DNA of 47,937 nt from Verrucomicrobiota bacterium (GTDB taxonomy: Bacteria > Verrucomicrobiota > Verrucomicrobiia > Verrucomicrobiales > DEV007). The stretch covers positions 1 to 47,937 of the forward strand of contig CAUJIH010000023.1 of assembly GCA_963205275.1 (NCBI GenBank), written 5' to 3'. Below, one piece after another: positions 27,961-36,907 of the stretch. The stretch's first letter is position 1. Each line of letters begins with the position of its first letter. The notes beneath the pieces were generated by a model, which was not told where the DNA came from, did not search any database, and worked only from the letters and a program-made list of their open reading frames with translations. A program made the translations under genes and the position numbers.

Positions 27961-29454
27961 TCATCGCCCCTTCAGGAACGGCACGACCTGATCGAGGACT
28001 TTCTTCCCTTGATCGAGTAGCATCTTCTCCGTGCTCTCGCTGGGAGAAACTGTGTCGGGAGCGACGAGCTTTTTTGCTGCATCGATTACACTGCCGGCAG
28101 TATCTTCTACGAGGCTGCGTCCGGCGGCGGCGATCAGTCGGGAGGTGAGATCTTCCCTCGGCTGATCAGTGGTCCCAGTCAAGCTCATGGGCGTCCAGAG
28201 GAAGCCGTCTCGGTCTTCAGTGAAGACCAGCCGCTCAGCGCCGGGAATCCAGCGCATCGTGCCGGGGGTGACACCCACTCGCAGCTTGCCATCGAGCTGA
28301 TTTCCTACGATGTCCACACTACCTTCGATGCGAGCGAGGCCGTCGGACTGGAGGACGATATTGCGTAGCTCAAGACGCTCTCCGTCCCTGCGAAAATCAG
28401 CCCGAGCCTGATCGAGGACGAATCGCTCAAAGCGTTCAGATCGGGTGTAGCTGGCGATAGTTTTCAGAATCGGCAGAGACTGGATCATTCCATCTGAGAG
28501 AGTCGCAGAACCCTCATATACCGGAGAGTCCATCGCCCCTCGACTGCGGACAGTGCCTCGCACGGTTCCGGAAAGTCGTTCGCGCCAGGTGTCTTCAATT
28601 AAGTCGGTGACCTGAATTGCCGAGAATTCGGTGGTCACGTCAATCTCCTGCTTCGGAGTGAAGGTAAGAACACCGGTTGACTCTAGAAATCCGTCTTTGA
28701 AGATGCCCACGGAAACTTGGTCGAGGTAGAGTTCGTCCCCGTTCCAGCGCACAGTGAAATTTTTCATACTCATCTCTGGCCGATTGGGTAGAGCGAGCTT
28801 CCCACCGTTGGCACGGATTTCCCAGGTATGCGTGCGAAAGTCAGGATAGAGATCGGCTCGTGTATTAGTGAGCAGAAAGAGGGGGGCATTCATGGGTCCG
28901 ACGGATACTTGGCCGGAGGAGATACGTATGATCTCGACATCCACGGAGTCGGGTAGGAAGCGTCTCAGCCATCGGGGCAATTCCGGGTCCGCAGATGACG
29001 GCTCATGGGAGAGATTCGCGGATGGCGCGGCCTCGTCGTCGGAAGTGGGCTGCTCTGAGCGTGGGGCGATACTCAGGTCGAGGCGATTGACCGTGATCTC
29101 TGGCACGAGAACCGTACGATGGGAAATTCCATCGGTCCGGGCGTGATTGCCCTCCAGCACAAGGTTCGTGCGATTTTTCTCAGAATTTTTCGTCAGAGCG
29201 AAGTGTTCGGCCTCCATCTCGCCTTTCCTCCAGGTGAGCGGTGAGAGCGTGACTTTCGCATCCAGCGTTTGCTCAACTTTCTTCACGATCCAGTGCTGAA
29301 ATTCAGCACTTTCAAGAAATTTCATCAATTGTGACTTGAGCACGAATAGGGCGACCGTGAGCACAGCGAGCAACACGGCTCCGCTGATGAGTATGATTTT
29401 CAGTAGATTCGGTCTGCGTTGGGAACTCCGTGCTCTTTGCCCGCGTCTGGCCAT
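27961..29454 (-). CDS. AsmA-like envelope protein
   Basis: 497 residues from ATG 29454; a TTG at 29490 would add 12 residues. A basic N-terminus (RRGQRARSSQRR) leads into one membrane helix (IILISGAVLLAVLTVALFVL), leaving the rest in the periplasm. The sequence shows AsmA-family features: residues after the helix resembling LDAKVTLSPLTWRKGEMEAE, then repeated short beta strands with patterns such as LDLSIAPRS and IEGSVDIVGNQLDGKLRVGV. AsmA-like proteins span the periplasm and are linked to lipid transport and outer-membrane homeostasis. No catalytic residues are expected. It diverges from the ABC transporter gene with about 87 bases between starts, so the two may share a control region. Confidence 0.6.
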   Translation of the reverse strand: MARRGQRARSSQRRPNLLKIILISGAVLLAVLTVALFVLKSQLMKFLESAEFQHWIVKKVEQTLDAKVTLSPLTWRKGEMEAEHFALTKNSEKNRTNLVLEGNHARTDGISHRTVLVPEITVNRLDLSIAPRSEQPTSDDEAAPSANLSHEPSSADPELPRWLRRFLPDSVDVEIIRISSGQVSVGPMNAPLFLLTNTRADLYPDFRTHTWEIRANGGKLALPNRPEMSMKNFTVRWNGDELYLDQVSVGIFKDGFLESTGVLTFTPKQEIDVTTEFSAIQVTDLIEDTWRERLSGTVRGTVRSRGAMDSPVYEGSATLSDGMIQSLPILKTIASYTRSERFERFVLDQARADFRRDGERLELRNIVLQSDGLARIEGSVDIVGNQLDGKLRVGVTPGTMRWIPGAERLVFTEDRDGFLWTPMSLTGTTDQPREDLTSRLIAAAGRSLVEDTAGSVIDAAKKLVAPDTVSPSESTEKMLLDQGKKVLDQVVPFLKGR

Positions 29455-29541
29455 GTCGTTAGTAAACGCTCGTTTTATGCGCAGAGACAATTAAATTTTC
29501 GAGATTGCCAGCCTCGGAGGAAAACGCTACAGAATGGCACT

Positions 29542-31227
29542 GTGTTGGAGCTAGATCAAATTCGCTTTGATGTTGGGAAAGGCGATGAGGAAATCACTCT
29601 GCTGGAGGATATCCGGCTACGAGTGCCTACAGGGCATTTCATGGCCATCGTCGGTCCGTCTGGCTGTGGAAAATCAACCCTATTGAAGCTGATCGCGGGG
29701 ATCAATCAGGAGACGGGAGGCATGATCTCGTGGAACGGGCGAAATCTCTCCGAAGAAGGTGATCTGGAGGCATCGGAGATCGGGTACGTCCCACAGTTTT
29801 CGATCGCGTACGAGTCTCTGACAGTGGAGGAAAATATCGCCTCAGCCGTGCGATTGCGTGCAGTGACGAAGTCGGAGGCAGCGTTCACACGACTGGTGGA
29901 TCAGACGCTGACAGCGGCGGGGCTTGACACATTACGGGATCGGCGGGCGAAAGTTCTCTCGGGAGGGCAGCGGCGGCGTCTATCACTTGCGCTCGAGCTC
30001 GTAACTTCACCGATTCTGTTGCTCTGTGACGAGGTCACGAGCGGTCTTGATCCAAAGAGTGAGGAAGAGATCGTCGGGCTGATGTATGAGCTAAGTCGTT
30101 CTGCACAGAGGATAGTGGTGAACGTGACGCACAGCCTAGCCAGCCTAGATCTCTATGACTCCATCCTCGTGCTGGATGCCGGACGGGTGGTCTATCACGG
30201 CTCACCTCGGGATTTGGAGGCGTATTTTGGCACGCATCGCCCGGAGGACCTTTACGCCCGTCTGGCATCGGAGGAAAAAGCCGTCTGGATTGATCGCTGG
30301 GTCGCCTCTCGGGCAGCGCATGAGGCTGCACTGGCGATTGGCGCAAGTGGAGAAGCCTCGCCTTCTACGACAACGCCGAGGGCGGGAGTGCAGTTTTGGA
30401 CACTCTTCCTACGGAGGTGGAAACTATTTTTTCGTGATCGAGGACAGCTCGCTCTCCATGGGGCGATCCTGATCATTTTCCCCCTGTTGGTTGCGATCTT
30501 CGCACCGGACGGCGTTGAACCGGTACGGCGGCTTTCAGAGACCCTGCCTGCCAATTTGGGGGAATACGAGGCGGACCGCTCGTCTATGACGTTTAACCTG
30601 AATCTGGGGGGCCTAGTGTCCGGCTTAGTGATGTTCCAAGTAATCCTGCTGACGCTGATGGGGGCGAACAATTCCTCTCGGGAGATCGCGGGTGAGCGAG
30701 CAATCGTGGAGAAGGAAAAGCTGGGCGGGGTGAGTTCCGGCGCCTACATCGCAAGTAAGATTGCCTTTCTGTCCGTACTAGTCCTGCTGCAGTCGCTCTG
30801 GATGACGGTTTTCGTCCAAAGTATCTGCGGGCTGCCGATTCGAGAATTGTTTTCCCATTTCATGCTACTCCTCTTAGTCGATGGGGCGATGACGGCGATT
30901 TGCCTTGCGATTTCAGCCTTTGCTCGGACGGCGGATCAGGCATCTCTGCTGTCGATTTATCTCGTCGGCTTCCAACTTCCTCTCTCGGGAGCTGTGCTGG
31001 CGCTACCGGGATGGCTAGGTGTGCTCACGCGTCCGTTTATCTCTGCTTACTGGAGCTGGGCAGGGGGGATGGATGGGATGGAAAAGCAATACCATCGCTA
31101 CATTGCAGAAGTCACGGATACTTGGCTGGCTCCAGCGTCACTCTGCATCGTGATCCTTGCTATCCATATCGTTCTGGGGCTGGGCGGGGCCTACGTGGGC
31201 ACGCGACGACCTCGCTGGGAAAATTGA
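29542..31227 (+). CDS. ABCG-type half transporter (ATPase fused to ABC-2 permease)
   Basis: About 561 residues if translation starts at GTG 29542; TTG 29545 is also possible, and no in-frame ATG is suitable. The N-terminal ATPase domain has Walker A GPSGCGKST, signature LSGGQRRRLS, Walker B ILLLCDEVTSGLDP and H-loop NVTHS. From about residue 300 a six-helix ABC-2 permease follows (GAILIIFPLLVAIFA, VLVLLQSLWMTVFVQ, LSIYLVGFQLPLSGAVLALP). The ATPase-then-permease order is that of ABCG/White half transporters, which dimerise and usually export lipids or hydrophobic compounds. A GGAGG (29516-29520) lies upstream, but 21 bases from the GTG. Substrate unknown. Confidence 0.85.
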   Translation: MLELDQIRFDVGKGDEEITLLEDIRLRVPTGHFMAIVGPSGCGKSTLLKLIAGINQETGGMISWNGRNLSEEGDLEASEIGYVPQFSIAYESLTVEENIASAVRLRAVTKSEAAFTRLVDQTLTAAGLDTLRDRRAKVLSGGQRRRLSLALELVTSPILLLCDEVTSGLDPKSEEEIVGLMYELSRSAQRIVVNVTHSLASLDLYDSILVLDAGRVVYHGSPRDLEAYFGTHRPEDLYARLASEEKAVWIDRWVASRAAHEAALAIGASGEASPSTTTPRAGVQFWTLFLRRWKLFFRDRGQLALHGAILIIFPLLVAIFAPDGVEPVRRLSETLPANLGEYEADRSSMTFNLNLGGLVSGLVMFQVILLTLMGANNSSREIAGERAIVEKEKLGGVSSGAYIASKIAFLSVLVLLQSLWMTVFVQSICGLPIRELFSHFMLLLLVDGAMTAICLAISAFARTADQASLLSIYLVGFQLPLSGAVLALPGWLGVLTRPFISAYWSWAGGMDGMEKQYHRYIAEVTDTWLAPASLCIVILAIHIVLGLGGAYVGTRRPRWEN

Positions 31228-31361
31228 GGTAAAATATTCCGATGCCCAAGCTAATTTTGCCCTGAGCGCAAACTCCCTTAGCCCGAATACTGTTGTGTCG
31301 CGAGTTCGACAGGGTTGAATGTACCTTGCAGAAGGCACGGCAGATCGTATCAAGTGATCGC

Positions 31362-31484
31362 TTGTCACTTCCCCTTGATGCCGCTTGGATGACCGTTGCC
31401 CTCGCCGCGTTTGGAGCGTGGGTGCTGGGGATCTCGAAGGTCGGTTTCTCCTTCATCGCCGGGCTTCGCCTGCTCGCTTTCTGA
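31362..31484 (+). pseudogene. Possible N-terminal fragment of a TauE/SafE-type permease
   Basis: In the 280-base gap between the ABC transporter and lpxI, a plus-strand frame encodes DAAWMTVALAAFGAWVLGIS then KVGFSF and stops soon after. This resembles the first helix and the G(I/L)SKxGF motif that opens TauE/SafE (TSUP) sulfite/organosulfonate exporters. Nothing of the remaining seven helices follows. It could be the stump of a deleted gene or a chance hydrophobic stretch; the motif match is from memory. Confidence 0.35.
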
Positions 31485-31507
31485 TTGAGCCATTTCGGGT
31501 GCCGCCC

Positions 31508-32329
31508 CTACTCGCGTGCAACGAGACTGACCTTCTTCTCCTGACAGCGCCGAAAAAGCTCTTCCCGACCCAGCATGATTGTACTCCGTGCCTCGACGAC
31601 GATGGCTCTAACGCCAGCCTCGACAGCGATATCGATCGTGGTGGGACCGACGACAGGGACGTCGAAGCGAAAATCCTGATTGGGCTTGGACACTTTTACG
31701 ACCATGGCATCGCCTTTTCCGAGCTTGCCACCGCGCAGAATGGCCTCGTTGGTACCCTCGAAAGCCTCGACGGCGAGGACGGTGCCTTTTTTTACGACGA
31801 CGGTCTGACCGATGTCGAGTCGGCTCACTTCCTTGGCGATCGCGAATCCGTAGGCGGCGTCTTCCTCCTGTCGCCCCGTCAATCGCGGACCTGCGATGTG
31901 ACCTGCCGCAGGCAGATGATCCTCCAGAAAGCTAGTCGCTGGTAGCAGGGTGATTCTGTCTTTCTCTAACTCCCCCGCTATGGCGGCGAAGAGGCTCTCG
32001 GCATTTCTCACCTTCACGCGGGAAAGCATACGCAGCAGGCGGAGGTCAGGACGGAGGTCGAAGAGGTTCTTCGGTGCGATTTGCCCCACCATGACGGCAT
32101 TAGCGGCTTCTTCCTTTTTGAAAAAGCGGATCATTTTCCCGAGTTGACCGACACGGAGCCACTCGATTTCGTCCACAAGATCGGCGATCACAGGATCAGT
32201 CTCGTCCACGAAGGCAGCAGCAATCAGATGCCGGACACCGGCCTGACGGGCGGCACGAGCGAATTCACCGGGGTAAAGCCCGTTCCCGGCGATCAGGGCG
32301 ATGGTGTCAGGAATCCCGTCAGTGGTCAT
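31508..32329 (-). CDS. lpxI: UDP-2,3-diacylglucosamine diphosphatase LpxI
   Basis: 273 residues of the LpxI (DUF1009) family, which cleaves UDP-2,3-diacylglucosamine to lipid X and UMP in lipid A synthesis, replacing LpxH. The N-terminal domain begins TIALIAGNGLYPGEFARAAR. The C-terminal domain contains VEAFEGTNEAILRGG near residue 175 and DFRFDVPVVGPTTI near 220, the region that holds the catalytic aspartate in the Caulobacter enzyme. Length is typical. It lies 44 bases after the DMT permease on the same strand. No other lpx genes are in the window. Its presence argues for a lipid A-containing outer membrane. Confidence 0.93.
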   Translation of the reverse strand: MTTDGIPDTIALIAGNGLYPGEFARAARQAGVRHLIAAAFVDETDPVIADLVDEIEWLRVGQLGKMIRFFKKEEAANAVMVGQIAPKNLFDLRPDLRLLRMLSRVKVRNAESLFAAIAGELEKDRITLLPATSFLEDHLPAAGHIAGPRLTGRQEEDAAYGFAIAKEVSRLDIGQTVVVKKGTVLAVEAFEGTNEAILRGGKLGKGDAMVVKVSKPNQDFRFDVPVVGPTTIDIAVEAGVRAIVVEARSTIMLGREELFRRCQEKKVSLVARE

Positions 32330-32373
32330 GAGAGCTTCGGAAGTTCGGAAGAGATCAAAGTTCTGTCAAAGGA

Positions 32374-33273
32374 TCATTGAATGGTTGCATGCGCACGGTC
32401 GAGCACGGCGATGACGATGGCGATGGTCAATAACACCGTGCCGAGCACACGCCAGAGAAAGGATCGCCCGGCGGCCCGATGTTCGTAATTCCCGAGGACA
32501 GCCCCGAAGGCCATCACCAAGGCGATCACCCACAGACCACGCGAAGTATAGACGATATTCAGACCAGTGGCGTCGTCAAAAAAGGCGAGTGCGAAACTCA
32601 GGATCATCGCCTGAATGGCGATCAATACGGCCCCCCACCAGGCAGCATTGGCTCCACCGCCATGAGGAAAGAAATCCGGACGCCCCTGGAAGAACCAGAT
32701 GACCGCACTCCACAGGCCGACGGTACCACAGCCGATCGCGAGAAAGGGTAAGGCCCCAAATTTAGCAGCCCAAGCGCTGACCATTACATCGCTGAAGGCG
32801 AAGATCGCAGCGCTCGATAGAGCGGTGATGATCGTGAACAGAAGCCGATTGCCCATCTTGATATCCGTCAGCCCCATCACGAAGATGCTGATCGTCGTGA
32901 GTGCAGCCGCTCCCCACAAGACTATACTAGGACCACGTCCAGTCAGTAATACGACCCCAAGTGCGACGAAGACCACCTTGGTCCCCATCAGCGGGGTGAC
33001 CAGAGAAACATCTCCTCGACGAATCGCGAGGAAGGTAAGCCAGTTTCCAGCAAAGAAGATAGTCCCCATGAGGAGTGGTCGCCAGATCTCCGTCCAGTGC
33101 GCCGAACCCGCTCCATGCAGCAGCAGGGGGAGGAACATGAGACCCAGAACGATATTCGAAAAATGAAAGAGCTGCCGCATTCCGACTCCTTCGCGCAGGG
33201 CGCGTTTGAGCGTGATGGAGCCGAACGCGTAAAAGATCGCGGCAAATAGGGGTAGTAGCAGGTAGAATGGCAC
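32374..33273 (-). CDS. DMT superfamily (EamA-like) permease
   Basis: 299 residues starting at GTG 33273 (MPFYLLLPLFAAIFYAFGSI). About ten hydrophobic helices are arranged as two halves, as in EamA-type drug/metabolite transporters: VSLVTPLMGTKVVFVALGVV near residues 95-115 and GLWVIALVMAFGAVLGNYEH near 245-265. Substrates of this family range from amino acids to lipid-linked sugars, and nothing here decides. The gene is 44 bases upstream of lpxI on the same strand and may be co-transcribed with it, so a role in envelope lipid or sugar traffic is possible but unproven. Confidence 0.8.
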   Translation of the reverse strand: MPFYLLLPLFAAIFYAFGSITLKRALREGVGMRQLFHFSNIVLGLMFLPLLLHGAGSAHWTEIWRPLLMGTIFFAGNWLTFLAIRRGDVSLVTPLMGTKVVFVALGVVLLTGRGPSIVLWGAAALTTISIFVMGLTDIKMGNRLLFTIITALSSAAIFAFSDVMVSAWAAKFGALPFLAIGCGTVGLWSAVIWFFQGRPDFFPHGGGANAAWWGAVLIAIQAMILSFALAFFDDATGLNIVYTSRGLWVIALVMAFGAVLGNYEHRAAGRSFLWRVLGTVLLTIAIVIAVLDRAHATIQ

Positions 33274-33334
33274 CGTCGAACTGTGGAGGAGAGCGGGATT
33301 ACGTCAAAGAATTTGAGCGGAATCGATTCACGAT

Positions 33335-35398
33335 TTACGCATCCTCCATCCGGGCGACGACGGCGACGACGGAATGAGCTTCGACGCGATACTCGTGCTG
33401 ATGAAAGATTGGAGCTTCCTCCCAGGAAACGATGTCTTCCGGGGAAGCCAGAGCTGTATCGATCCACCGTCGCCATTCGGCTCCGGCGACGCACGGTAGC
33501 TCGAAAAGCAGAGGTTCCCGCCAAGCGTTCATCATATAGTGGAACCTCATGCGATGTCGGCGAATCTCTACGGTCAGCGCCAGACTGTGTGACTGCTCAC
33601 TCCAGTCCGGCTGACCGCAGCGGATACCGTGCCAGATGATCTCGGCCTCGCGAATCAGCTCGCTGAGACACTGGCCCTCCGGCCCGAGATCGCGACGCTG
33701 CCGTCGCTCCGCGAGTTGCGTAACAAATCGGTGCAGACCCGCATGTTCGGGGAGCAGGCTCCAGTCTAGCCAACTCGCCTCATGGTCCTGGCAGTAGGCG
33801 TTGTTATTGCCGCCCTGCGAGCGTCGCATTTCGTCACCCATCAGAATCATCGGCACGCCTAGGGAGAGCAGGGTGGTGGCGAAGAAGTTCTTGATCTGTC
33901 GCTCGCGCAGAGTCTCGATTTCAGGGTCTTCAGTCAGTCCCTCGATTCCGCAGTTCCAACTGCGATTATCATTTGCTCCGTCGCGATTCTCTTCACCGTT
34001 CGCTTCATTACGCTTGGACTCATAGGTGACTAGATCGTTCATGGTGAATCCGTCGTGACAGGTGACAAAATTCACACTTTGCTCCGCTTCCCGACCTTGG
34101 TGCAGGTATATCTCGGGACTACCGATCAGTCGATCCGCTACTCGACTGACCGAATCTTCAGCCCCTCGGAAAAAGTCGCGCACGTCGTCTCGGAAGCGTC
34201 CATTCCACTCTTTCCACGCATCCCCGACGAAACTCCCGACCTGGTAGAGACCAGCGGCATCCCAGGCTTCGGCGATCAGTTTGACTCCGGCCAGCGAAGG
34301 TTCCGTTTCAATATCCCAGACGACCGGTGGATTGGGCAATACTTGGCCGGACTCATCACGGGAGAGGATAGATGCGAGGTCGAAGCGAAACCCGTCCACA
34401 TGCATCTCGTTCACCCAATAGCGGAGGCTATCAAGAATCAGGCGACGCACCACAGGATGGTTCGCATTGAGCGTGTTGCCTGTGCCGCTGTAGTTCGCGT
34501 ATTGTCCGCGCTCATGGTCTCGCAAGTAATACGTAGCGTCCTCGATTCCACGAAACGAAAAAGTTGGCCCATTACCTCCTCCCTCAGCAGTATGATTGTA
34601 CACAACATCTAGGATGACTTCAATGCCGGCGCGGTGCAAGGCTTTCACCATATCGCGAAACTCATCGACTGGACCGAGCGGACTCTGATCTGAGCTGTAA
34701 AATGGGTGAGGAGAAAAGAAGGAAATGGGAGCGTAACCCCAATAATTCGTCCGTCCGGCTGGAGCGTCGTGGGGATCGAAGGCAGAGACGGGCATGAGTT
34801 CCACAGCGGTGATCCCTAGATCGCGCAGGTAAGGGATCTTCTCGATCAGTCCGGCGTATGTACCTCGACGATTCTCGTCCAACCCGGAAGAAGGATGTCG
34901 AGTAAATCCGCGCACATGGGTCTCGTAGATAATTGTCCTAGACGAGGGTCGGCGCGGGGGTTTGTCATCTCCCCAGTCGTAGGCTGTGGGATCGACTAAC
35001 ACACTCTTCATCGGAGGGGTGCTTGCTGCGATGCCATACACACTGGCGCTAGTTCGATCATAGTTTTTGGGAACGACCACGGCCTTTCCGTAGGGATCGA
35101 GCAGTGGCTTCGAGTCGTCAAATCGCTTTCCCCGCAGGGGATCCCACGGTCCAGAGAGGCTCCAGGCATAGAGTTGCCCCGGCTCGATTCCCGGCACGAA
35201 GAGATGCCAGTAGTGATAGGTTCGCTGAATCGCCGGATCGAGTGTTAGAACTCGGCTAGGCTGAATGTCGTCAGGATGATCGTAAAAGAGCAACGATGCA
35301 CCGGTGGCAGATCGGGAGTAGAGGGAAAAATTGGCTCCTCCACATTCGAGGAAAGTGCCGAGAGGAGCGGGGCTGCCCGCGATGTGACGAGTTCTCAT
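33335..35398 (-). CDS. glgX: Glycogen debranching enzyme GlgX (isoamylase type, GH13)
   Basis: 687 residues from ATG 35398; a TTG at 35443 would add 15. An N-terminal CBM48-like beta-sandwich (LGTFLECGGANFSLYSRSAT) precedes a GH13 barrel. Conserved regions are EVILDVVYNHTAEGG (region I), DGFRFDLASIL with the nucleophile Asp (region II), KLIAEAWDAAGLY with the acid/base Glu (region III), and NFVTCHDGFTMNDLVTYESK (region IV). GNNNAYCQDHEASWLDW is typical of GlgX and TreX. The enzyme cleaves alpha-1,6 branches of glycogen in the cytoplasm. No other glycogen genes are adjacent. The L,D-transpeptidase stop lies 48 bases upstream of the chosen start. Confidence 0.93.
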   Translation of the reverse strand: MRTRHIAGSPAPLGTFLECGGANFSLYSRSATGASLLFYDHPDDIQPSRVLTLDPAIQRTYHYWHLFVPGIEPGQLYAWSLSGPWDPLRGKRFDDSKPLLDPYGKAVVVPKNYDRTSASVYGIAASTPPMKSVLVDPTAYDWGDDKPPRRPSSRTIIYETHVRGFTRHPSSGLDENRRGTYAGLIEKIPYLRDLGITAVELMPVSAFDPHDAPAGRTNYWGYAPISFFSPHPFYSSDQSPLGPVDEFRDMVKALHRAGIEVILDVVYNHTAEGGGNGPTFSFRGIEDATYYLRDHERGQYANYSGTGNTLNANHPVVRRLILDSLRYWVNEMHVDGFRFDLASILSRDESGQVLPNPPVVWDIETEPSLAGVKLIAEAWDAAGLYQVGSFVGDAWKEWNGRFRDDVRDFFRGAEDSVSRVADRLIGSPEIYLHQGREAEQSVNFVTCHDGFTMNDLVTYESKRNEANGEENRDGANDNRSWNCGIEGLTEDPEIETLRERQIKNFFATTLLSLGVPMILMGDEMRRSQGGNNNAYCQDHEASWLDWSLLPEHAGLHRFVTQLAERRQRRDLGPEGQCLSELIREAEIIWHGIRCGQPDWSEQSHSLALTVEIRRHRMRFHYMMNAWREPLLFELPCVAGAEWRRWIDTALASPEDIVSWEEAPIFHQHEYRVEAHSVVAVVARMEDA

Positions 35399-35446
35399 GG
35401 AACGTGCGCCACGAACATACGGCCCGATGAGAGGAGGAAGCAATCC

Positions 35447-36223
35447 TCAATTCGCCGTAACCGCGAGAATTTGACTCTCCAGCACCTGCGGCAGGGTGAG
35501 ACGGCGCAGCCAGGACCGCGGAGATTGCACTAATACAGGAAATCGGTCTCGGTCCAACCAGAGAAGTAATTCGCGCATGTCGGCTTTCGCCATCGCTGTG
35601 CATCCGGCTGTTCCCTGTCCCGGACTAGCCCAGACATGCAGGAAAATCGCACTGCCCGCACCCTTTCGTGCGGGGCGACGATTATGACCGACGATCACCG
35701 CATAATCATACAGGGAAGAGCGGAGCAGGAGAGTCTCGGCAGAGCGCCAGTCACGTCGGGTGGCGGGAATGGATTCATCAACCCACTCATTGTAGAAAGC
35801 TGAAGCTGGATCGTCCACCCAGAAGTCCCCTGCTTGACACTGTCGATAAGGGAAGTGCTGCGGAGCGAGCGGCAGTTTCCCGAATCCGCCTTCGAGCCAA
35901 AAGATTCCCGCTGGCGAGCGCTCGTCACCCTCCCGCTTATTCTGCGGACCGGATAGATCGGGCGGATGTAGACCCAGTCCAACTGCGAGACCGGAGCGCC
36001 CCAGACTGACGGGAACCACCGGGGGAAGCAGCTTCCAGTTGCTTCCTGACACATCTGCCTCCAGTCGCAGCAGCTTTCCGTGAGGAATATCCCAGCCCTC
36101 GGAGATTACCGCGATGATCTGACGACTCGAAATCGGGAGTTCGGCCTTCAGGTAAGTCGCGACCGAGGAGGTGAAAATCGATAGAAGAATGCAGAACGAG
36201 CGCAACATGGCAGAAAGACGCAT
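35447..36223 (-). CDS. Secreted L,D-transpeptidase-like (YkuD) protein
   Basis: 258 residues with a likely signal peptide (MLRSFCILLSIFTSSVATYL, continuing KAE) from ATG 36223 or the in-frame ATG 36208. The catalytic signature appears as AIFLHVWASPGQGTAGCTAM near residue 200, with His and the nucleophilic Cys in the order expected of YkuD domains. Further family-like stretches are SPAGIFWLEGGFG and YDYAVIVGHNRRP. Such enzymes make 3-3 peptidoglycan cross-links or attach proteins to the wall in the periplasm. The divergent spacing of the His-to-Cys motif is typical of the YafK/YbiS-distant subgroup. The gene lies 15 bases after the small glycine-rich protein gene. Confidence 0.8.
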   Translation of the reverse strand: MRLSAMLRSFCILLSIFTSSVATYLKAELPISSRQIIAVISEGWDIPHGKLLRLEADVSGSNWKLLPPVVPVSLGRSGLAVGLGLHPPDLSGPQNKREGDERSPAGIFWLEGGFGKLPLAPQHFPYRQCQAGDFWVDDPASAFYNEWVDESIPATRRDWRSAETLLLRSSLYDYAVIVGHNRRPARKGAGSAIFLHVWASPGQGTAGCTAMAKADMRELLLWLDRDRFPVLVQSPRSWLRRLTLPQVLESQILAVTAN

Positions 36224-36238
36224 CAGACTCCTGCCACT

Positions 36239-36787
36239 TTACTGTGAGCGCGAGGAAGGTGCGATGGCGGGAGGGAGAGTGACAGTGGCGGCTCTGGACG
36301 CAGTCGCACCACCCGGGATGACAGATGAATCGGGTGCGGGATCAACCCCGGAAGCGCCCTCGGGGCTGGTGGACGGGACAGCACTAAGACTCGCTGACGA
36401 ACCAGCCTGTTTAAAAGTCGTGCCTGGGCCTGACTGCTCTTTTTCTATGATTGCCCCTGCCTCGTAGCTGACCGTACAGTTTGTTGCCGGATGCACAAAG
36501 CCGCGAAACTGACCACCACTCTTCACCAGATACTGATTTCCCTTGCCCGAGTGAGCGACGACCGAACCACCGCTCTCGATGATATATTTGCAGTTGGTCC
36601 CACCAGCACCGATAATCTGCGCTCCGGCAGGCACCCGATAAGTAACTCCGACTTCATCCGGGTAGAAGTCCGTTCCCGAGATCGTTTGTGAACCGCCACC
36701 ACCGGATGGCAATGATTCAAAGCTCTCGCACTGTGTGAACAGAACGACCGCACAGAAGAGGCCGAGCAGTCGGATCAGAGTCGTCAT
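36239..36787 (-). CDS. Small secreted glycine-rich protein, possible lipoprotein
   Basis: 182 residues, no family recognised. The N-terminus is hydrophobic (LIRLLGLFCAVVLFTQCESF). The Cys near residue 20 might be lipidated, but Gln before it is not a standard lipobox residue. Residues 45-115 contain short repeated strands with paired glycines (IIGAGGTNCKYIIESGGSVV, YLVKSGGQFRGFV), which suggests a small right-handed beta-helix like those of bactofilin-like proteins. The last 60 residues are Ser/Pro/Ala-rich and probably disordered. The closeness of the L,D-transpeptidase gene on the same strand (15 bases) hints at a cell-wall role. Confidence 0.6.
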   Translation of the reverse strand: MTTLIRLLGLFCAVVLFTQCESFESLPSGGGGSQTISGTDFYPDEVGVTYRVPAGAQIIGAGGTNCKYIIESGGSVVAHSGKGNQYLVKSGGQFRGFVHPATNCTVSYEAGAIIEKEQSGPGTTFKQAGSSASLSAVPSTSPEGASGVDPAPDSSVIPGGATASRAATVTLPPAIAPSSRSQ

Positions 36788-36907
36788 AGAGGATCAGGAG
36801 AGGTTTTGCCACAAATTCTCAGTCGTACAGAGGGTGGATCGGGATTGGAGATTGATCCATCACTTTCTTGCGCTTACTCGTGCGATTCAAGTTTCAAAAT
36901 CCAATCA

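Noticed and set aside
29534..29554. ATG 13 bases after GGAGG as the start of the ABC transporter
   Set aside because: This ATG is out of frame with the transporter and hits a stop after six codons; GTG 29542 in the correct frame is preferred.
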